Position numbers and translations under genes: made by a program. From DASUMF01 sp040510575 (lineage in GTDB: Bacteria; Actinomycetota; Acidimicrobiia; IMCC26256; DASPTH01): DNA of 35,252 nucleotides. The DNA lies in assembly GCA_040510575.1 (NCBI GenBank), contig JBEVIU010000059.1:1-35252 (forward strand). Reading direction: 5' to 3'. This document shows positions 1 through 9,003 of this stretch, piece by piece. The first letter of the stretch is position 1; the number at the start of each line of letters is the position of its first letter. The notes beneath the pieces were generated by a model. The model was not told the origin of the DNA, did not search any database, and was given only the letters and a program-made list of their open reading frames with translations.

Positions 1-13
1 CATCGGCTGAGGT

Positions 14-928
14 CTAGGTAAGACCGACGTCCTGCAACCAGTCGGTCACGACGGTCGCCGGGTCTTCCTTGTCGTTGAACACCCGCAGCGCCATCTCGTT
101 GTACGCGGCCGAGTCGAGCTTCGCGTTGACCGACTCGAGGATCGTCACCACGGCCGGCTTCGCCTTGTCCTTGGTGACCAGGGCGATCGGGTTGTCGGCC
201 GGCTGCAGGCCCTTGTCGTCCTTCAGCAGGACGTAGTCGGGCTTGATCACGCTGCTGCCGGTGAAGAGGAGGCCGACGTCGATGTCGCCGTCTTCGAGTG
301 CCTGCGCCGTGATCGGGCCGCCGACGTCGAGCTTCTTCACGTCGGAGAACTCGAAGCCGTAGAGATCCTTCGACGTGTCGCCGAGGCACAGCGGGCGGGC
401 CTCACACTCGGGCGGGCCGCCGAAACTGAGCTTGTCGGACACCTTGGCCAGGTCGGACAGCGTCTCGAGCTTGTACTTCTTCGCGGTGGCGTTGGTGACG
501 TAGAAGCCGTTCACGTCGACCGCCGGCGCCGGCTTGGAGGCCACGATGCCGGTGCCCTCGAGCTTCGCGAGCAGCGCCTTGTACGTGGCGGCCGAGTCGC
601 CGGTCGGCTCGCCACCCAGGTAGGTGAGCAGGGTGCCCTGGTAGTCGGCATAGGCGTCGAGGTCACCGTCGAGGAGCGCCGGGTACACGACCTCCGTGGC
701 GCCGATGTTGTCCTGGAAGCTCACGTCGAACTTGGCGGCGTCCAGCGCCTGCCCGTAGGCCTGCGACAGCGCCTGCGCGCCGGCGAAGTCCTTGGAGCCG
801 ACCGTGAGCGACTCGTTGGTGGCGGCGCCGGCTCCGACCGCGAGCGCGGTGACGGTGAGCAGGAGCGTGGCGAGCACGGTCACGAGCCGCAAGGAGCGGG
901 CGACCGGGCGGGGGCGGTTGGGCGTCAT
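14..928 (-). CDS. Glycine betaine/choline-type ABC transporter substrate-binding protein (OpuBC/ProX-like)
   Basis: A 304-residue extracytoplasmic solute receptor of the OpuAC family, which captures quaternary-amine osmolytes and hands them to the two permeases encoded just upstream. Residues 1-36 look like a signal peptide: an Arg-rich start, a hydrophobic stretch LVTVLATLLLTVTALAV, then an AGA-type cleavage region. I see no lipobox cysteine, so membrane tethering is not evident. The mature part starts with LTVGSKDFAGAQ and has NIGATEVVYPALLDGDLDAY, both typical of the family. The start ATG is preceded by GAGGGAG. It is the last gene of a minus-strand run permease-permease-receptor. The exact ligand (betaine, choline or carnitine) cannot be read from sequence. 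Confidence 0.9.
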   Translation of the reverse strand: MTPNRPRPVARSLRLVTVLATLLLTVTALAVGAGAATNESLTVGSKDFAGAQALSQAYGQALDAAKFDVSFQDNIGATEVVYPALLDGDLDAYADYQGTLLTYLGGEPTGDSAATYKALLAKLEGTGIVASKPAPAVDVNGFYVTNATAKKYKLETLSDLAKVSDKLSFGGPPECEARPLCLGDTSKDLYGFEFSDVKKLDVGGPITAQALEDGDIDVGLLFTGSSVIKPDYVLLKDDKGLQPADNPIALVTKDKAKPAVVTILESVNAKLDSAAYNEMALRVFNDKEDPATVVTDWLQDVGLT

Positions 929-1015
929 CGAACTCCCTCGTTTCGGGGCAAGCAGGACGGAGGTGATGTTCCCCCTGCCGGCGGGGAGCGAAACCCCTAC
1001 TCGTTGGGTCGGATT

Positions 1016-1720
1016 TCAGCGGTCGCGGCTGCGGAGCCCCGGCGACGTGACGCCACGTTGCGCCCCGGCGAGCACGAGCTCCACCGCGATCGCCAGCAGG
1101 GCGACCAGCAAGCCGCCCACGAACACCTTCACGCTGTCCTGCACACGGAACCCGTCGACGATGTACCGGCCGAGGCCGCCGGCGTCGACGTACGCGGCCA
1201 GGGTCGCGGTCGCGATGACCGCCACCGCAGCGGTGCGCACGCCGGCCATGATCAGCGGGATCGCATTGGGCAGCTCGACCCGGCCCAGCACCTGGCGACC
1301 GTTCATGCCCATGCCCCGGGCCGCTTCGCGCGCGTCGTCGTCGACGCCGGCCACGCCCACGTACGTGTTGGCGAGGATCGGCGGGATCGCGAGCGCGAAC
1401 ATCGCGATGAACGCGGGGTACGACACCACCGGAGCGAACACCCCGGTCGGCTCGCCGATGCCCACCCACTGCACGGCCAGGATGAGGAGCGCGAGGGCAG
1501 GCAGGGCCCGGCCGATGTTCGCGACATTGATCGCGAGCGCACCACCGCGCCGGACGTGGCCGAGGACCACGCCGATCGGCACCGCGATCAGCACCGCCGC
1601 GAGCACCGACACCACCGTGAGCTGCAGGTGCTGGCGCAACAGGGTCGGGATCCCCTCGTCGCCCTGCCAGTTGTCGCCGTTGCCGAAGAAGTCGAGCACC
1701 TGGGAGAAGAACGAGCCCAT
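1016..1720 (-). CDS. Osmoprotectant ABC transporter permease (OpuBD/ProW-like)
   Basis: A 234-residue inner-membrane permease of the binding-protein-dependent family. Several hydrophobic helices are visible, and the EAA loop reads as EAARGMGMNGRQVLGRVELPNAIPLIMAGVRTA, the contact site for the ATPase. It begins ATG two bases beyond the stop of the upstream permease gene, so the two are probably translated together and form a heterodimeric channel. The substrate-binding protein follows 87 bp downstream. Confidence 0.9.
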   Translation of the reverse strand: MGSFFSQVLDFFGNGDNWQGDEGIPTLLRQHLQLTVVSVLAAVLIAVPIGVVLGHVRRGGALAINVANIGRALPALALLILAVQWVGIGEPTGVFAPVVSYPAFIAMFALAIPPILANTYVGVAGVDDDAREAARGMGMNGRQVLGRVELPNAIPLIMAGVRTAAVAVIATATLAAYVDAGGLGRYIVDGFRVQDSVKVFVGGLLVALLAIAVELVLAGAQRGVTSPGLRSRDR

Positions 1721-1721
1721 G

Positions 1722-2468
1722 TCAGCCGACCTCGCCGATCATGCCTGCCGTCGTGGTGGCCGCCGCCTCGGCTGCCGCTGCATCGCGTCGGCGGCGCGAC
1801 GAGCGCTTCGTGCGCCGCCAAGGCGTCACGAGCCACACCGCCGCGACGAGGAACAGGTCGACGACCACCGCGAGTGCGAGCGAGAGCGTGATGCCGACCG
1901 TGAGCGGCGTGCGGAAGTCGCGGTTGAAGCCGTCGAGGATGAGCGATCCCAACCCACCCTGACCGATGAGCGCGGTGACCGTCACCAGGCCGATGGTCGT
2001 GACCACGGCGATGCGGATCCCCACCACGATCGTGGGCAGCGCGAGCGGCAACTCGACCCGCCACAGCTGGCGCGTCCGTGAATACCCCATGCCGGCCGCC
2101 GCTTCCTTGACCTCGGGCGGCACCGACTCGAAGCCGGTCACGGTGTTCCGCACCAGGATCAGCAACGTGTAGAGCACGAGCGGCACGATGGCCGTCCAAC
2201 GCGAGAGGAGACCGAACACGGGCGCCAGGAGCGCGAAGAGCGCGAGCGCGGGGATCGTGTAGAGCACACCGGTCACCGCGATCGTCGGGCCGTAGACGCG
2301 CCGGAAACGGATGCACAGCACTGCGAGCGGCAGCGCGACCAGCAAGCCGATCCCGACGGCGTAGAACGTGAGCTCGATGTGCTCGACCAGACGGCTGCGG
2401 ATCTCGTCGACATGGTCGGTGACCCAGGGCCAGTCGAGCCACTTGGGGCCGATGTCCTCGGCGAGCAC
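1722..2468 (-). CDS. Osmoprotectant ABC transporter permease (OpuBB/ProW-like)
   Basis: A 248-residue permease, the first gene of the minus-strand osmoprotectant transporter operon. It shows multiple membrane helices and an EAA motif (EAAAGMGYSRTRQLWRVELPLALPTI). The assigned start is GTG at 2468-2466. No strong Shine-Dalgarno is visible, so the start is moderately certain. The C-terminus is rich in Arg, Ser and Ala and is probably cytoplasmic. The cognate ATPase gene is divergent, with only about 54 bp between the two starts, so both promoters must lie in or overlap that gap. Confidence 0.88.
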   Translation of the reverse strand: MLAEDIGPKWLDWPWVTDHVDEIRSRLVEHIELTFYAVGIGLLVALPLAVLCIRFRRVYGPTIAVTGVLYTIPALALFALLAPVFGLLSRWTAIVPLVLYTLLILVRNTVTGFESVPPEVKEAAAGMGYSRTRQLWRVELPLALPTIVVGIRIAVVTTIGLVTVTALIGQGGLGSLILDGFNRDFRTPLTVGITLSLALAVVVDLFLVAAVWLVTPWRRTKRSSRRRRDAAAAEAAATTTAGMIGEVG

Positions 2469-2522
2469 GTGGTGAGCCTAACGCCGCGGTACGTTCGCGG
2501 GATCGCCGCAACGCTCGACGCC

Positions 2523-3641
2523 ATGATCCGCCTCGACGCGGTGCGCAAGGAGTTCTCCGACGGCTCCGTCGCGGTGCACGACCTCTCGCTCGAGATCCCC
2601 GCCGGTGAGATCTGCGTGCTCGTCGGCCCGTCGGGATGTGGCAAGACCACCACCTTGAAGATGATCAACCGACTCATCGAGCCGACGTCGGGTCGGATCT
2701 TCCTCGACGGCGACGACGTCACCCACGGCGATCCCGTCGCCCTGCGGCGCAGAATCGGCTTCGTGATCCAGAACGTCGGGCTGTTCCCCCATCAGACCAT
2801 CGGGGTCAACGTCGCCACCGTGCCGAAGCTCCTCGGCTGGCCGAAGGCGCGGATCGCGACGCGCGTCGACGAGCTGCTCGACCTCGTCGGCCTCGCACCA
2901 GGTGAGTACCGCGATCGGTACCCGGCGCAGCTCTCGGGGGGACAACGTCAACGCGTCGGTGTCGCGCGCGCACTGGCGGCCGACCCGCCGGTCCTGTTGA
3001 TGGACGAGCCGTTCGGCGCGATCGACCCCGTCACGCGCGTCCGCCTGCAAGACGAGTTCCTGCGCCTGCAACAGGAGGTGCGCAAGACGGTCGTGTTCGT
3101 GACCCACGACATCGAGGAGGCGGTGAAGATGGGCGATCGGATCGCGATCCTCGACGTCGGCGGCGTGCTCGAGCAGTTCGACACCCCGGCGGAGGTGCTC
3201 GGCCGCCCCGCGTCGCCGATGGTCGCCGACTTCGTCGGCGCCGACCGCGGGTTGAAACGGCTCCGGGTCACGCCCATCGACCTCGCGTTCCTGGAACACC
3301 CGCCCACCGTGCGGCCGGAGGCCACGCTCGCCGACGCGAAGGCGGCGATCGCGCAGTCGGGCATGACCTGGGTCGCGGTGGTCGACGACGCGGGCGCGCT
3401 GCTCGGCTCGGTGCACGACGACGACGCCGGCGAGGGCGTGGCCAAGGAGCACCTGCAGCGCATCGAGGCATGGGTGCCCGTCGACGCGCCGCTCCAGGAC
3501 GCGCTGGCGATGACGTTGCTCACTGACCGAGGCTGGGTCGCAGTGATCGACGGCGACCGCTTCGTGGGGGTGCTCACCCCTGAGGCGGTGTACCAGTCGC
3601 TCCGAGAGTCGCTCGCGGCCGCCGAGCGCGAGCCGCACTGA
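2523..3641 (+). CDS. Osmoprotectant ABC transporter ATP-binding protein with CBS region (OpuBA/ProV-like)
   Basis: A 372-residue ATPase that powers the adjacent betaine/choline-type importer. Walker A is GPSGCGKT (residues 35-42), followed by a Q-loop (FVIQNVGLFPHQT), the signature LSGGQRQR, Walker B VLLMDEPFGAIDP and the switch His in FVTHD. The C-terminal third (about 255-370) has the spacing of a CBS-domain pair, which in OpuA/ProV proteins senses ionic strength or a nucleotide. I start at ATG 2523 (MIRLDAV) rather than an upstream ATG at 2379, because the family begins directly with the nucleotide-binding fold and the longer version would run through the divergent permease gene. The divergent orientation is unusual for this system. 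Confidence 0.92.
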   Translation: MIRLDAVRKEFSDGSVAVHDLSLEIPAGEICVLVGPSGCGKTTTLKMINRLIEPTSGRIFLDGDDVTHGDPVALRRRIGFVIQNVGLFPHQTIGVNVATVPKLLGWPKARIATRVDELLDLVGLAPGEYRDRYPAQLSGGQRQRVGVARALAADPPVLLMDEPFGAIDPVTRVRLQDEFLRLQQEVRKTVVFVTHDIEEAVKMGDRIAILDVGGVLEQFDTPAEVLGRPASPMVADFVGADRGLKRLRVTPIDLAFLEHPPTVRPEATLADAKAAIAQSGMTWVAVVDDAGALLGSVHDDDAGEGVAKEHLQRIEAWVPVDAPLQDALAMTLLTDRGWVAVIDGDRFVGVLTPEAVYQSLRESLAAAEREPH

Positions 3642-3676
3642 CCTCACCAGACCACGCTCGACCAGGAGGACGAACC

Positions 3677-4447
3677 ATGCCGCACCCCGCCGAACTCTTC
3701 GACCTCACCGGCAAGGTCGCGCTCGTCACCGGCGGCAGCCGCGGCATCGGCCGCGCCGTCGTCGAGGGGTTCGCCGCCGCGGGCGCGGACGTCGTCGTCG
3801 CGAGCCGCAAGCTCGAGAACTGCGAGACAGCCGCGCAGGAGATCGAGCAGGCCACCGGTCGCCGCGCGTTACCAGTCGGCTTCAACGTGAGCCACTGGAG
3901 TCAGTGCGACGCGCTCGTCGACACGGTGTACGACACCTTCGGGCGCTGCGACGTGCTCGTGAACAACGCAGGGTTGTCGCCCCTCTACGAGAGCCTGCCG
4001 GCCGTCACCGAAGAGCTCTACGACAAGACCCATGCCGTCAACGCGAAGGGTCCGTTCCGCCTCGCGTCGTTGATCGGCACGAGGATGAACGACGGTGACG
4101 GCGGCTCGATCATCAACGTGAGCACCGGCGGCGCGTGGCGACCGGACGCACACGACCTCCCGTACGCGATGGCGAAGGCCGCGCTCAACGCACTCACACT
4201 CGGGCTCGCCGGCGCGTGGAACCCGAAGGTGCGCGCCAACACCGTGTTGCCTGGCCCGTACGACACCGACATCGCCAAGGCCTGGGCGCCCGGCACGACC
4301 GATGCCATCGCGGAGATGAACCCGATGCGTCGCATCGGCCAGCCCGAGGACATGGTCGGCGTGTGCCTCTTCCTCGCCAGCGACGCGAGCTCCTACATCA
4401 ACGGCGCGCAGATCCTCGCCGACGGCGGCTCGTTCCGCACCCTCTGA
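3677..4447 (+). CDS. SDR family NAD(P)-dependent oxidoreductase
   Basis: A 256-residue classical short-chain dehydrogenase. The cofactor loop TGGSRGIG lies near residue 18, NNAG near 97, and the active site has a Ser in INVSTGG and YAMAK (YxxxK). The C-terminus ADGG is usual for the family. The ATG follows AGGAGG closely. The gene lies 35 bp after the transporter ATPase on the same strand and could be co-transcribed, but no functional link is evident. It converges with the ABC exporter gene 14 bp away. Substrate unknown. Confidence 0.9.
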   Translation: MPHPAELFDLTGKVALVTGGSRGIGRAVVEGFAAAGADVVVASRKLENCETAAQEIEQATGRRALPVGFNVSHWSQCDALVDTVYDTFGRCDVLVNNAGLSPLYESLPAVTEELYDKTHAVNAKGPFRLASLIGTRMNDGDGGSIINVSTGGAWRPDAHDLPYAMAKAALNALTLGLAGAWNPKVRANTVLPGPYDTDIAKAWAPGTTDAIAEMNPMRRIGQPEDMVGVCLFLASDASSYINGAQILADGGSFRTL

Positions 4448-4461
4448 TCAGATGGGCTGAA

Positions 4462-6345
4462 TCACGCCGCGACTTCGCCGTCGGTGGAGGTGTCGGCGAA
4501 CTGCGTGCGGTACAGCTCCGCGTAGCGACCACCAGCCGCGAGCAACTGGTGGTGCGTCCCCTGCTCGACGATCCGGCCATGGTCGACCACGAGGATGGCA
4601 TCGGCCTCGCGCACGGTCGACAGGCGGTGCGCGATCACCAGGGCAGTACGCCCGTCGAGCGCGACGGCGAGTGCCGCCTGCACCGCTGCTTCGGACTCGG
4701 CATCGAGGTGCGCGGTCGCTTCGTCGAGGATCACGACCCGCGGCTCGGCGAGGAGCAGGCGCGCGATGGTGAGGCGCTGACGCTCACCGCCGGAGAGCCG
4801 GTACCCCCGCTCCCCGACCAGGGTGTCGAGGCCGTCGGGCAGCGATGCGACCAGGTCGGCGAGACGAGCATCGTGCAACGCGGCCCACAGTTCGGCGTCG
4901 GTTGCGCCGGGCGCCGCGTAGCGGAGGTTCGCGCCAACCGTGTCGTGGAAGAGGTGGCCGTCCTGGGTGACGACGCCGACGGTGGCACGGATCGCGTCGA
5001 ACGACAGGTCACGCACGTCGACGCCACCGAGGCGAATCGTGCCACCCGACGCGTCGTAGAGACGCGGGACCAGCGCGGCGATGGTCGACTTCCCCGCGCC
5101 CGACGACCCGACGAGCGCGACGGTCTGGCCCGCGTCGACACGGAAGCTCACATCGTGGAGCACCTCCGCGCCGATCCGATCGTCGAGGGTCGCGACCGCC
5201 TCCAGCGAGGCGAGCGACACCTCGTGCGCGGCGGGGTACGTGAAGCGCACGTGATCGAACGTGATCGAGGTCGGCTCGTCGGCCAGCGCGACCGCGTCGG
5301 GACGCTCCTGCACCATCGGTTCGAGGTCGAGCACCTCGAAGACCCGTTCGAAGCTCACGAGCGCCGTGACCACGTCGAGGCGCGCGGTTGCCAGCGCAGT
5401 GAGCGGCCCGTACAGGCGGTTGAGCAACAGCGCCAGCGTGACGACGGTGCCCGGTGCGATCTCACCCTGCAGCGCGAGGTAGCCGCCGAGCCCGTACACC
5501 AGCGCCTGGGCAAGGCCGGAGACGAGCGTCAGCGCGCGGAAGAAGACCTCCATCGCGACCGCCGATCGCACCCCGATGTCGCGTACGCGCTCTGCTCGCC
5601 GGCCGAACTCGTCGACTTCGTCCACCGGGCGGCCGTAGAGCTTGACCAACGTCGCGCCCGGCGCAGAGAACCGTTCGGTCATCTGCGTCGTCATCGCAGC
5701 GTTGTGGTCGGCCGCTTCGAGTTGGAGCGCACCGACCTTCGCCCCGACCCGCCGAGCAGGGATGACGAAGACGGGCAGCAGCACCAATGCGAGCGCCGTC
5801 ACCTGCCACGACAACTCGAACATCACGGCCAAGGTGAGCGTCACTGCGATCAAGTTGGTGACGACGCCGGCCAATGCCGAGGTGAACGCGCGCTGCGCGC
5901 CGATCACGTCGTTGTTGAGCCGGCTGACGAGCGCGCCGGTCTGGGTGCGGGTGAAGAACGCGACCGGCATGCGCTGCACGTGCCCGAACACCTGCCGGCG
6001 CAGGTCGGAGATGAGCCCCTCGCCGAGGCGCGCAGAGGTGAGCCGCTCGAGGAGACCCACACCCGCGTCGATCACGGCGATCAGCGCGATCACGAGCGCG
6101 AGCGTGATCACGACGGACACCGCCTCGTGCTCGACGATGGCGTCGACCGCGCGACCGGCGAGGAGCGGCGAGGCGACGCCCAGGACCGCGGAAATCGTCG
6201 CCAGGGCGAGGAACCCGACGATGGTCCTCGCGTGTGGCCGTGCGAACGACGCGACCCGTCGTACCGTCGCGCGGGTGATCGCCCGACGCGGCTGCGCGTC
6301 CTGCATCGCGCTCTGCAACGCGCTCCACGTCCCGAACTCGCTCAT
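4462..6345 (-). CDS. ABC exporter, fused permease/ATPase, probable SoxR target
   Basis: A 627-residue half-transporter: N-terminal ABC_membrane domain of six helices (about 25-320), then a nucleotide-binding domain (about 370-610). Walker A is GSSGAGKST, signature LSGGERQRL, Walker B RVVILDEAT and the switch is AHRLSTV. It should act as a homodimer exporting lipophilic or drug-like compounds. I start at ATG 6345 (MSEFGTW). The frame continues open to an ATG at 6390, but that would translate through the SoxR operator. The promoter has TTGACT and TATGGT separated by 19 bp with the SoxR box between, which argues for redox-inducible expression. It probably removes redox-cycling metabolites or antibiotics (inference from SoxR regulons of other actinobacteria). 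Confidence 0.92.
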   Translation of the reverse strand: MSEFGTWSALQSAMQDAQPRRAITRATVRRVASFARPHARTIVGFLALATISAVLGVASPLLAGRAVDAIVEHEAVSVVITLALVIALIAVIDAGVGLLERLTSARLGEGLISDLRRQVFGHVQRMPVAFFTRTQTGALVSRLNNDVIGAQRAFTSALAGVVTNLIAVTLTLAVMFELSWQVTALALVLLPVFVIPARRVGAKVGALQLEAADHNAAMTTQMTERFSAPGATLVKLYGRPVDEVDEFGRRAERVRDIGVRSAVAMEVFFRALTLVSGLAQALVYGLGGYLALQGEIAPGTVVTLALLLNRLYGPLTALATARLDVVTALVSFERVFEVLDLEPMVQERPDAVALADEPTSITFDHVRFTYPAAHEVSLASLEAVATLDDRIGAEVLHDVSFRVDAGQTVALVGSSGAGKSTIAALVPRLYDASGGTIRLGGVDVRDLSFDAIRATVGVVTQDGHLFHDTVGANLRYAAPGATDAELWAALHDARLADLVASLPDGLDTLVGERGYRLSGGERQRLTIARLLLAEPRVVILDEATAHLDAESEAAVQAALAVALDGRTALVIAHRLSTVREADAILVVDHGRIVEQGTHHQLLAAGGRYAELYRTQFADTSTDGEVAA

Positions 6346-6369
6346 GGCTTCAACTCGGTCATGCGGCAC

Positions 6370-6400
6370 ACCATACGACCTCAAGTTCACTTGAAGTCAA
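6370..6400 (-). promoter_or_regulatory. SoxR-type promoter with SoxR box driving the ABC exporter
   Basis: On the minus strand, TTGACT (6400-6395) and TATGGT (6375-6370) are separated by exactly 19 bp. This is the overlong spacer typical of MerR-family activated promoters. The plus strand from 6379 to 6396 reads CCTCAAGTTCACTTGAAG, 16 of 18 matches to the SoxR consensus CCTCAAGTTAACTTGAGG. The transcript would start near 6363, giving a short leader to ATG 6345. The adjacent gene codes for SoxR itself. Confidence 0.85.
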
Positions 6401-6412
6401 GGAAATTCACGG

Positions 6413-6418
6413 TACCCT
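6413..6418 (+). promoter_or_regulatory. Putative -10 of a leaderless soxR promoter
   Basis: TACCCT lies 6 nt before ATG 6425, so the first transcribed base could be the start codon. A possible -35, TTGAAG at 6391-6396, is 16 bp upstream and lies inside the SoxR box, which would allow SoxR to control its own gene. Confidence 0.45.
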
Positions 6419-6424
6419 GGTCGC

Positions 6425-6865
6425 ATGGACATGGAGCTCTCGATCGGCGCGGTGAGCGAGCGGACGGGCGTCGCGGCGTCGGCGCTGCGCTACTACGAGG
6501 ACGAGGGCCTGATCCACGCCACGCGGTCAGCCGGTGGTCAACGCCGCTACCACCGCGACACCATCCGCCGCGTCTCGTTCGTTCGCGTCGCTCAACAGGT
6601 CGGGCTCACGCTCGACGAGATCCACGAGGCACTGGGCTCCCTTCCCGACAAGCGCACGCCCACACACAAGGACTGGGAGCGACTCTCCGCGTCGTGGCGG
6701 CCGCGCCTCGACGCGCAGATCGCGATGCTCGAACGACTCCGCGACCGCCTCGACGGCTGCATCGGATGTGGCTGCCTCTCGCTCGGCGTGTGCAAGCTCG
6801 CCAATCCCGACGACGAAGCCGGCGCACGCGGCCCCGGGCCGCGCTTCGTGCTCGAGGCCGAGTGA
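6425..6865 (+). CDS. soxR: Redox-sensitive transcriptional activator SoxR
   Basis: A 146-residue MerR-family regulator. The N-terminal winged helix (IGAVSERTGVAASALRYYEDEGLI) is followed by a dimerisation helix and the [2Fe-2S] ligands C112, C115, C117 and C123 in GCIGCGCLSLGVC. This C-x2-C-x-C-x5-C pattern is diagnostic for SoxR. Oxidation of the cluster switches on target promoters with long spacers. The divergent target is the ABC exporter. The ATG at 6425 has no Shine-Dalgarno but a -10-like TACCCT six bases upstream. A second ATG at 6431 is possible. Confidence 0.95.
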   Translation: MDMELSIGAVSERTGVAASALRYYEDEGLIHATRSAGGQRRYHRDTIRRVSFVRVAQQVGLTLDEIHEALGSLPDKRTPTHKDWERLSASWRPRLDAQIAMLERLRDRLDGCIGCGCLSLGVCKLANPDDEAGARGPGPRFVLEAE

Positions 6866-6872
6866 CCTGTCG

Positions 6873-7598
6873 TCAGCGCGGCGACGGACGGGTGGTGCCG
6901 AGCAGGCCGGGCGACGACATGACTTCGCTCACGACCACTGCGTCGCCGCGCAGTGCCATCGTCGCGGCGCGAACGCCGGTCGCTGACTGAAATGCGGCGC
7001 CGCGCGCGCGTGCGGTGCCGACCACGAGCGTCTGTGCCACCGCGCGCGCGCCGCCGTTCCCCGCCGGGCCGTCTGCCCCGGGCCACCGTGGACCGGCGTA
7101 CTGGTCGCTTCGCAGGACCGGCTCACCGGCGACATCGACGTGCATGCGTTGCCAGAGCGAGCCCGATGGTTCATCGTGACGGCCCAGCACGACCTCGTCG
7201 CGCAGCACCAAGCACGCGCCGGCACCGAGCGCCACGCGTGTCCGCATCCGGTGGTCACAGCGCTCGACGAGCAGCAGCGGCTCCGGGAGCCACCACAACG
7301 TCGCGCCGGCCGCCACCGTGATGTCGAGGTCGCAGCGCGACGGCGCCCCGGTCACGCCGGGAAGCGCGATCGTGGCCGCCGCGCTGCGGACGACCAGCGA
7401 CGCGCCTGCTTCGACCCGAACGTCGAGGTGGAGTCGATCACCGCCGAGCGGTCCTGCCGCACTGCCCACCAGGTAGACGCCGTCCGGGGTCGTGCGCCAT
7501 GTGACGGGCGGCGACGATCGCATGGTGGTGCACCGGGTGCCACCTTCCGCACACTCGGCCACCAGGCGGGCGCACGCGACGACCGCGCTGGTCGTCAC
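6873..7598 (-). CDS. ureD: Urease accessory protein UreD
   Basis: A 241-residue urease maturation protein. With UreF and UreG it forms the complex that carbamylates the active-site lysine of UreC and inserts nickel. It matches UreD in the beta-rich core ([38 protein letters not shown], Arg-rich middle). I choose GTG 7598, which overlaps the ureG stop as GTGA, over an ATG 36 bases upstream inside ureG. It is the last gene of the urea operon and converges with soxR eight bases away. The sequence is relatively divergent, as is usual for UreD. Confidence 0.88.
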   Translation of the reverse strand: MTTSAVVACARLVAECAEGGTRCTTMRSSPPVTWRTTPDGVYLVGSAAGPLGGDRLHLDVRVEAGASLVVRSAAATIALPGVTGAPSRCDLDITVAAGATLWWLPEPLLLVERCDHRMRTRVALGAGACLVLRDEVVLGRHDEPSGSLWQRMHVDVAGEPVLRSDQYAGPRWPGADGPAGNGGARAVAQTLVVGTARARGAAFQSATGVRAATMALRGDAVVVSEVMSSPGLLGTTRPSPR

Positions 7599-8284
7599 AC
7601 CAGTGCATCGGTCGACAGGTGGCTGCGCACCCACTGCGCAACGGCCGTCGCGAGCGGGTCGTCGGCCAGTGAGCAGAACACGATGGGCCGGTCACCGCGC
7701 TTGTCGACTGCGTCGCGAGCCATCACGTCGAGGTCGGCACCCACCATCGGGGCGAGGTCGGTCTTGTTGATCACGAGGAGGTCCGACCGCGTGATCCCCG
7801 GGCCTCCCTTGCGCGGCACCTTGTCGCCGCCCGCCACGTCGATCACGAAGATCTGCACGTCGACGAGCGCACGGCTGAACGTGGCGGTGAGGTTGTCGCC
7901 GCCACTCTCGAGCAGGAGCAGCGCCGGGTCGAATTCCGCCTCCAGCGCGTCGAGGGCGTCGACGTTCTCGCTGATGTCGTCGCGGATCGCGGTGTGCGGG
8001 CAGCACCCCGTCTGGACGCCGACGATCCGCTCCACGGGGAGCACGCCGGTGCGCTCGAGGATGGCCGCGTCCTCGGTGGTGAAGATGTCGTTCGTGACCA
8101 CGGCCACCGAGACCTCGCCGGCCAGGTTGCGGCACAGCGCCGCCACCAGCGCGGTCTTGCCGCTCCCGACAGGCCCCCCGATGCCGACGCGCAGGGCTCG
8201 TCCGAGTCGGCCGCCCGGGAGCCCGCGCCCGGCCTCCTCGAGCGGTTCGTCGTGCGCGTGCGGGTGTGCATGGCCGCTCCCCAT
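7595..8284 (-). CDS. ureG: Urease accessory GTPase UreG with His-rich N-terminus
   Basis: A 229-residue SIMIBI GTPase that delivers nickel to apo-urease. P-loop GPVGSGKT lies at 37-44, the metal-binding Cys-Pro-His at 95-97 (TGCCPHT), then [11 protein letters not shown] and the guanine-specificity motif NKTD. The first 11 residues, [11 protein letters not shown], form a His-rich tag which may hold nickel. This matters because no ureE (the usual nickel-storage chaperone) is in the operon. The ATG is preceded by GGGAGGAG, and the stop overlaps the ureD start. Confidence 0.95.
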   Translation of the reverse strand: MGSGHAHPHAHDEPLEEAGRGLPGGRLGRALRVGIGGPVGSGKTALVAALCRNLAGEVSVAVVTNDIFTTEDAAILERTGVLPVERIVGVQTGCCPHTAIRDDISENVDALDALEAEFDPALLLLESGGDNLTATFSRALVDVQIFVIDVAGGDKVPRKGGPGITRSDLLVINKTDLAPMVGADLDVMARDAVDKRGDRPIVFCSLADDPLATAVAQWVRSHLSTDALV

Positions 8285-8300
8285 CTTGTGCTCCTCCCGT

Positions 8301-8993
8301 TCAAGTCGTGAACATCCGCATGTCCCACGTCGCGTGCTCCACCGCCGCGATCTCCACCACGGGGCCCGTTCCGGCAGGGAGGTCGTGGAGCGCGCCCCTG
8401 CCCGCGACGACCGCCCGTCGCGCGACGGCCTCGCCGTCGGCTTGCACCGCCGCCAACACCCCGGCGACCGCGAAGGGGTCGAGCCCGAGCAGCCGCACCC
8501 CCGCCTGCGCCGGCGTGCTCACGGCGTGGTGCACCGCGAGGCGTGCGACCTCCCCGTCGTCGATCCCGGCCACCCGTCCCACCACGCCCCACGTGCACGC
8601 CTGGTGGAGTCCGTCGGGCGCGGCGAGGGCGACGTCGGCCCAGATCGGCGACGCCCAGCATCGCGACGCGACTCGCACGAGTTGGCGGCCCAGGCGCCGC
8701 GACGCGTGACGCAGCGGCGGTGCGAGCATCCGCGCGTCGGCTTCTGCATCGAGGACCCGCAACACGACGCGCGGTGGGTCGGCGGTCCCGTCGGGATCCA
8801 GCCGACGCGCCGTCGCCACCGCGAGCGCGGCGTCGGTGAGCCCCGCAGTGTGAAGACGACCGCGCACATAGGCGGCGAGTGACGCGATGTCGTGCACGCG
8901 ACCGTCGGACACTGCTGCCTCGACACCGCCAGAGTGCGCGTGACCACCTGCGGGGAAGCGGCCGTCGGCGAGGAGGAGGGTGGCGAGGGTCAT
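8301..8993 (-). CDS. ureF: Urease accessory protein UreF
   Basis: A 230-residue all-helical maturation factor that bridges UreD and UreG and gates GTP hydrolysis. The N-terminal [21 protein letters not shown] is the UreF signature (D-x-x-FPxG-x-x-HSxGxE). It starts 10 nt after the ureC stop and ends 16 nt before ureG. Its Ala content is high. Confidence 0.9.
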   Translation of the reverse strand: MTLATLLLADGRFPAGGHAHSGGVEAAVSDGRVHDIASLAAYVRGRLHTAGLTDAALAVATARRLDPDGTADPPRVVLRVLDAEADARMLAPPLRHASRRLGRQLVRVASRCWASPIWADVALAAPDGLHQACTWGVVGRVAGIDDGEVARLAVHHAVSTPAQAGVRLLGLDPFAVAGVLAAVQADGEAVARRAVVAGRGALHDLPAGTGPVVEIAAVEHATWDMRMFTT

Positions 8994-9003
8994 CGGTACA
9001 CGC

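Noticed and set aside
929..1015. G/C-run inverted repeats between the second permease gene and the receptor gene.
   Set aside because: Only about four paired bases with mismatches inside; too weak to call a terminator, though a weak attenuator cannot be excluded.
4135..6990. A 951-codon open frame on the plus strand across the ABC exporter.
   Set aside because: It is the antisense shadow of a GC-rich gene: Arg/His/Asp-rich low-complexity translation, no domain, while the minus strand encodes a full exporter with all motifs.
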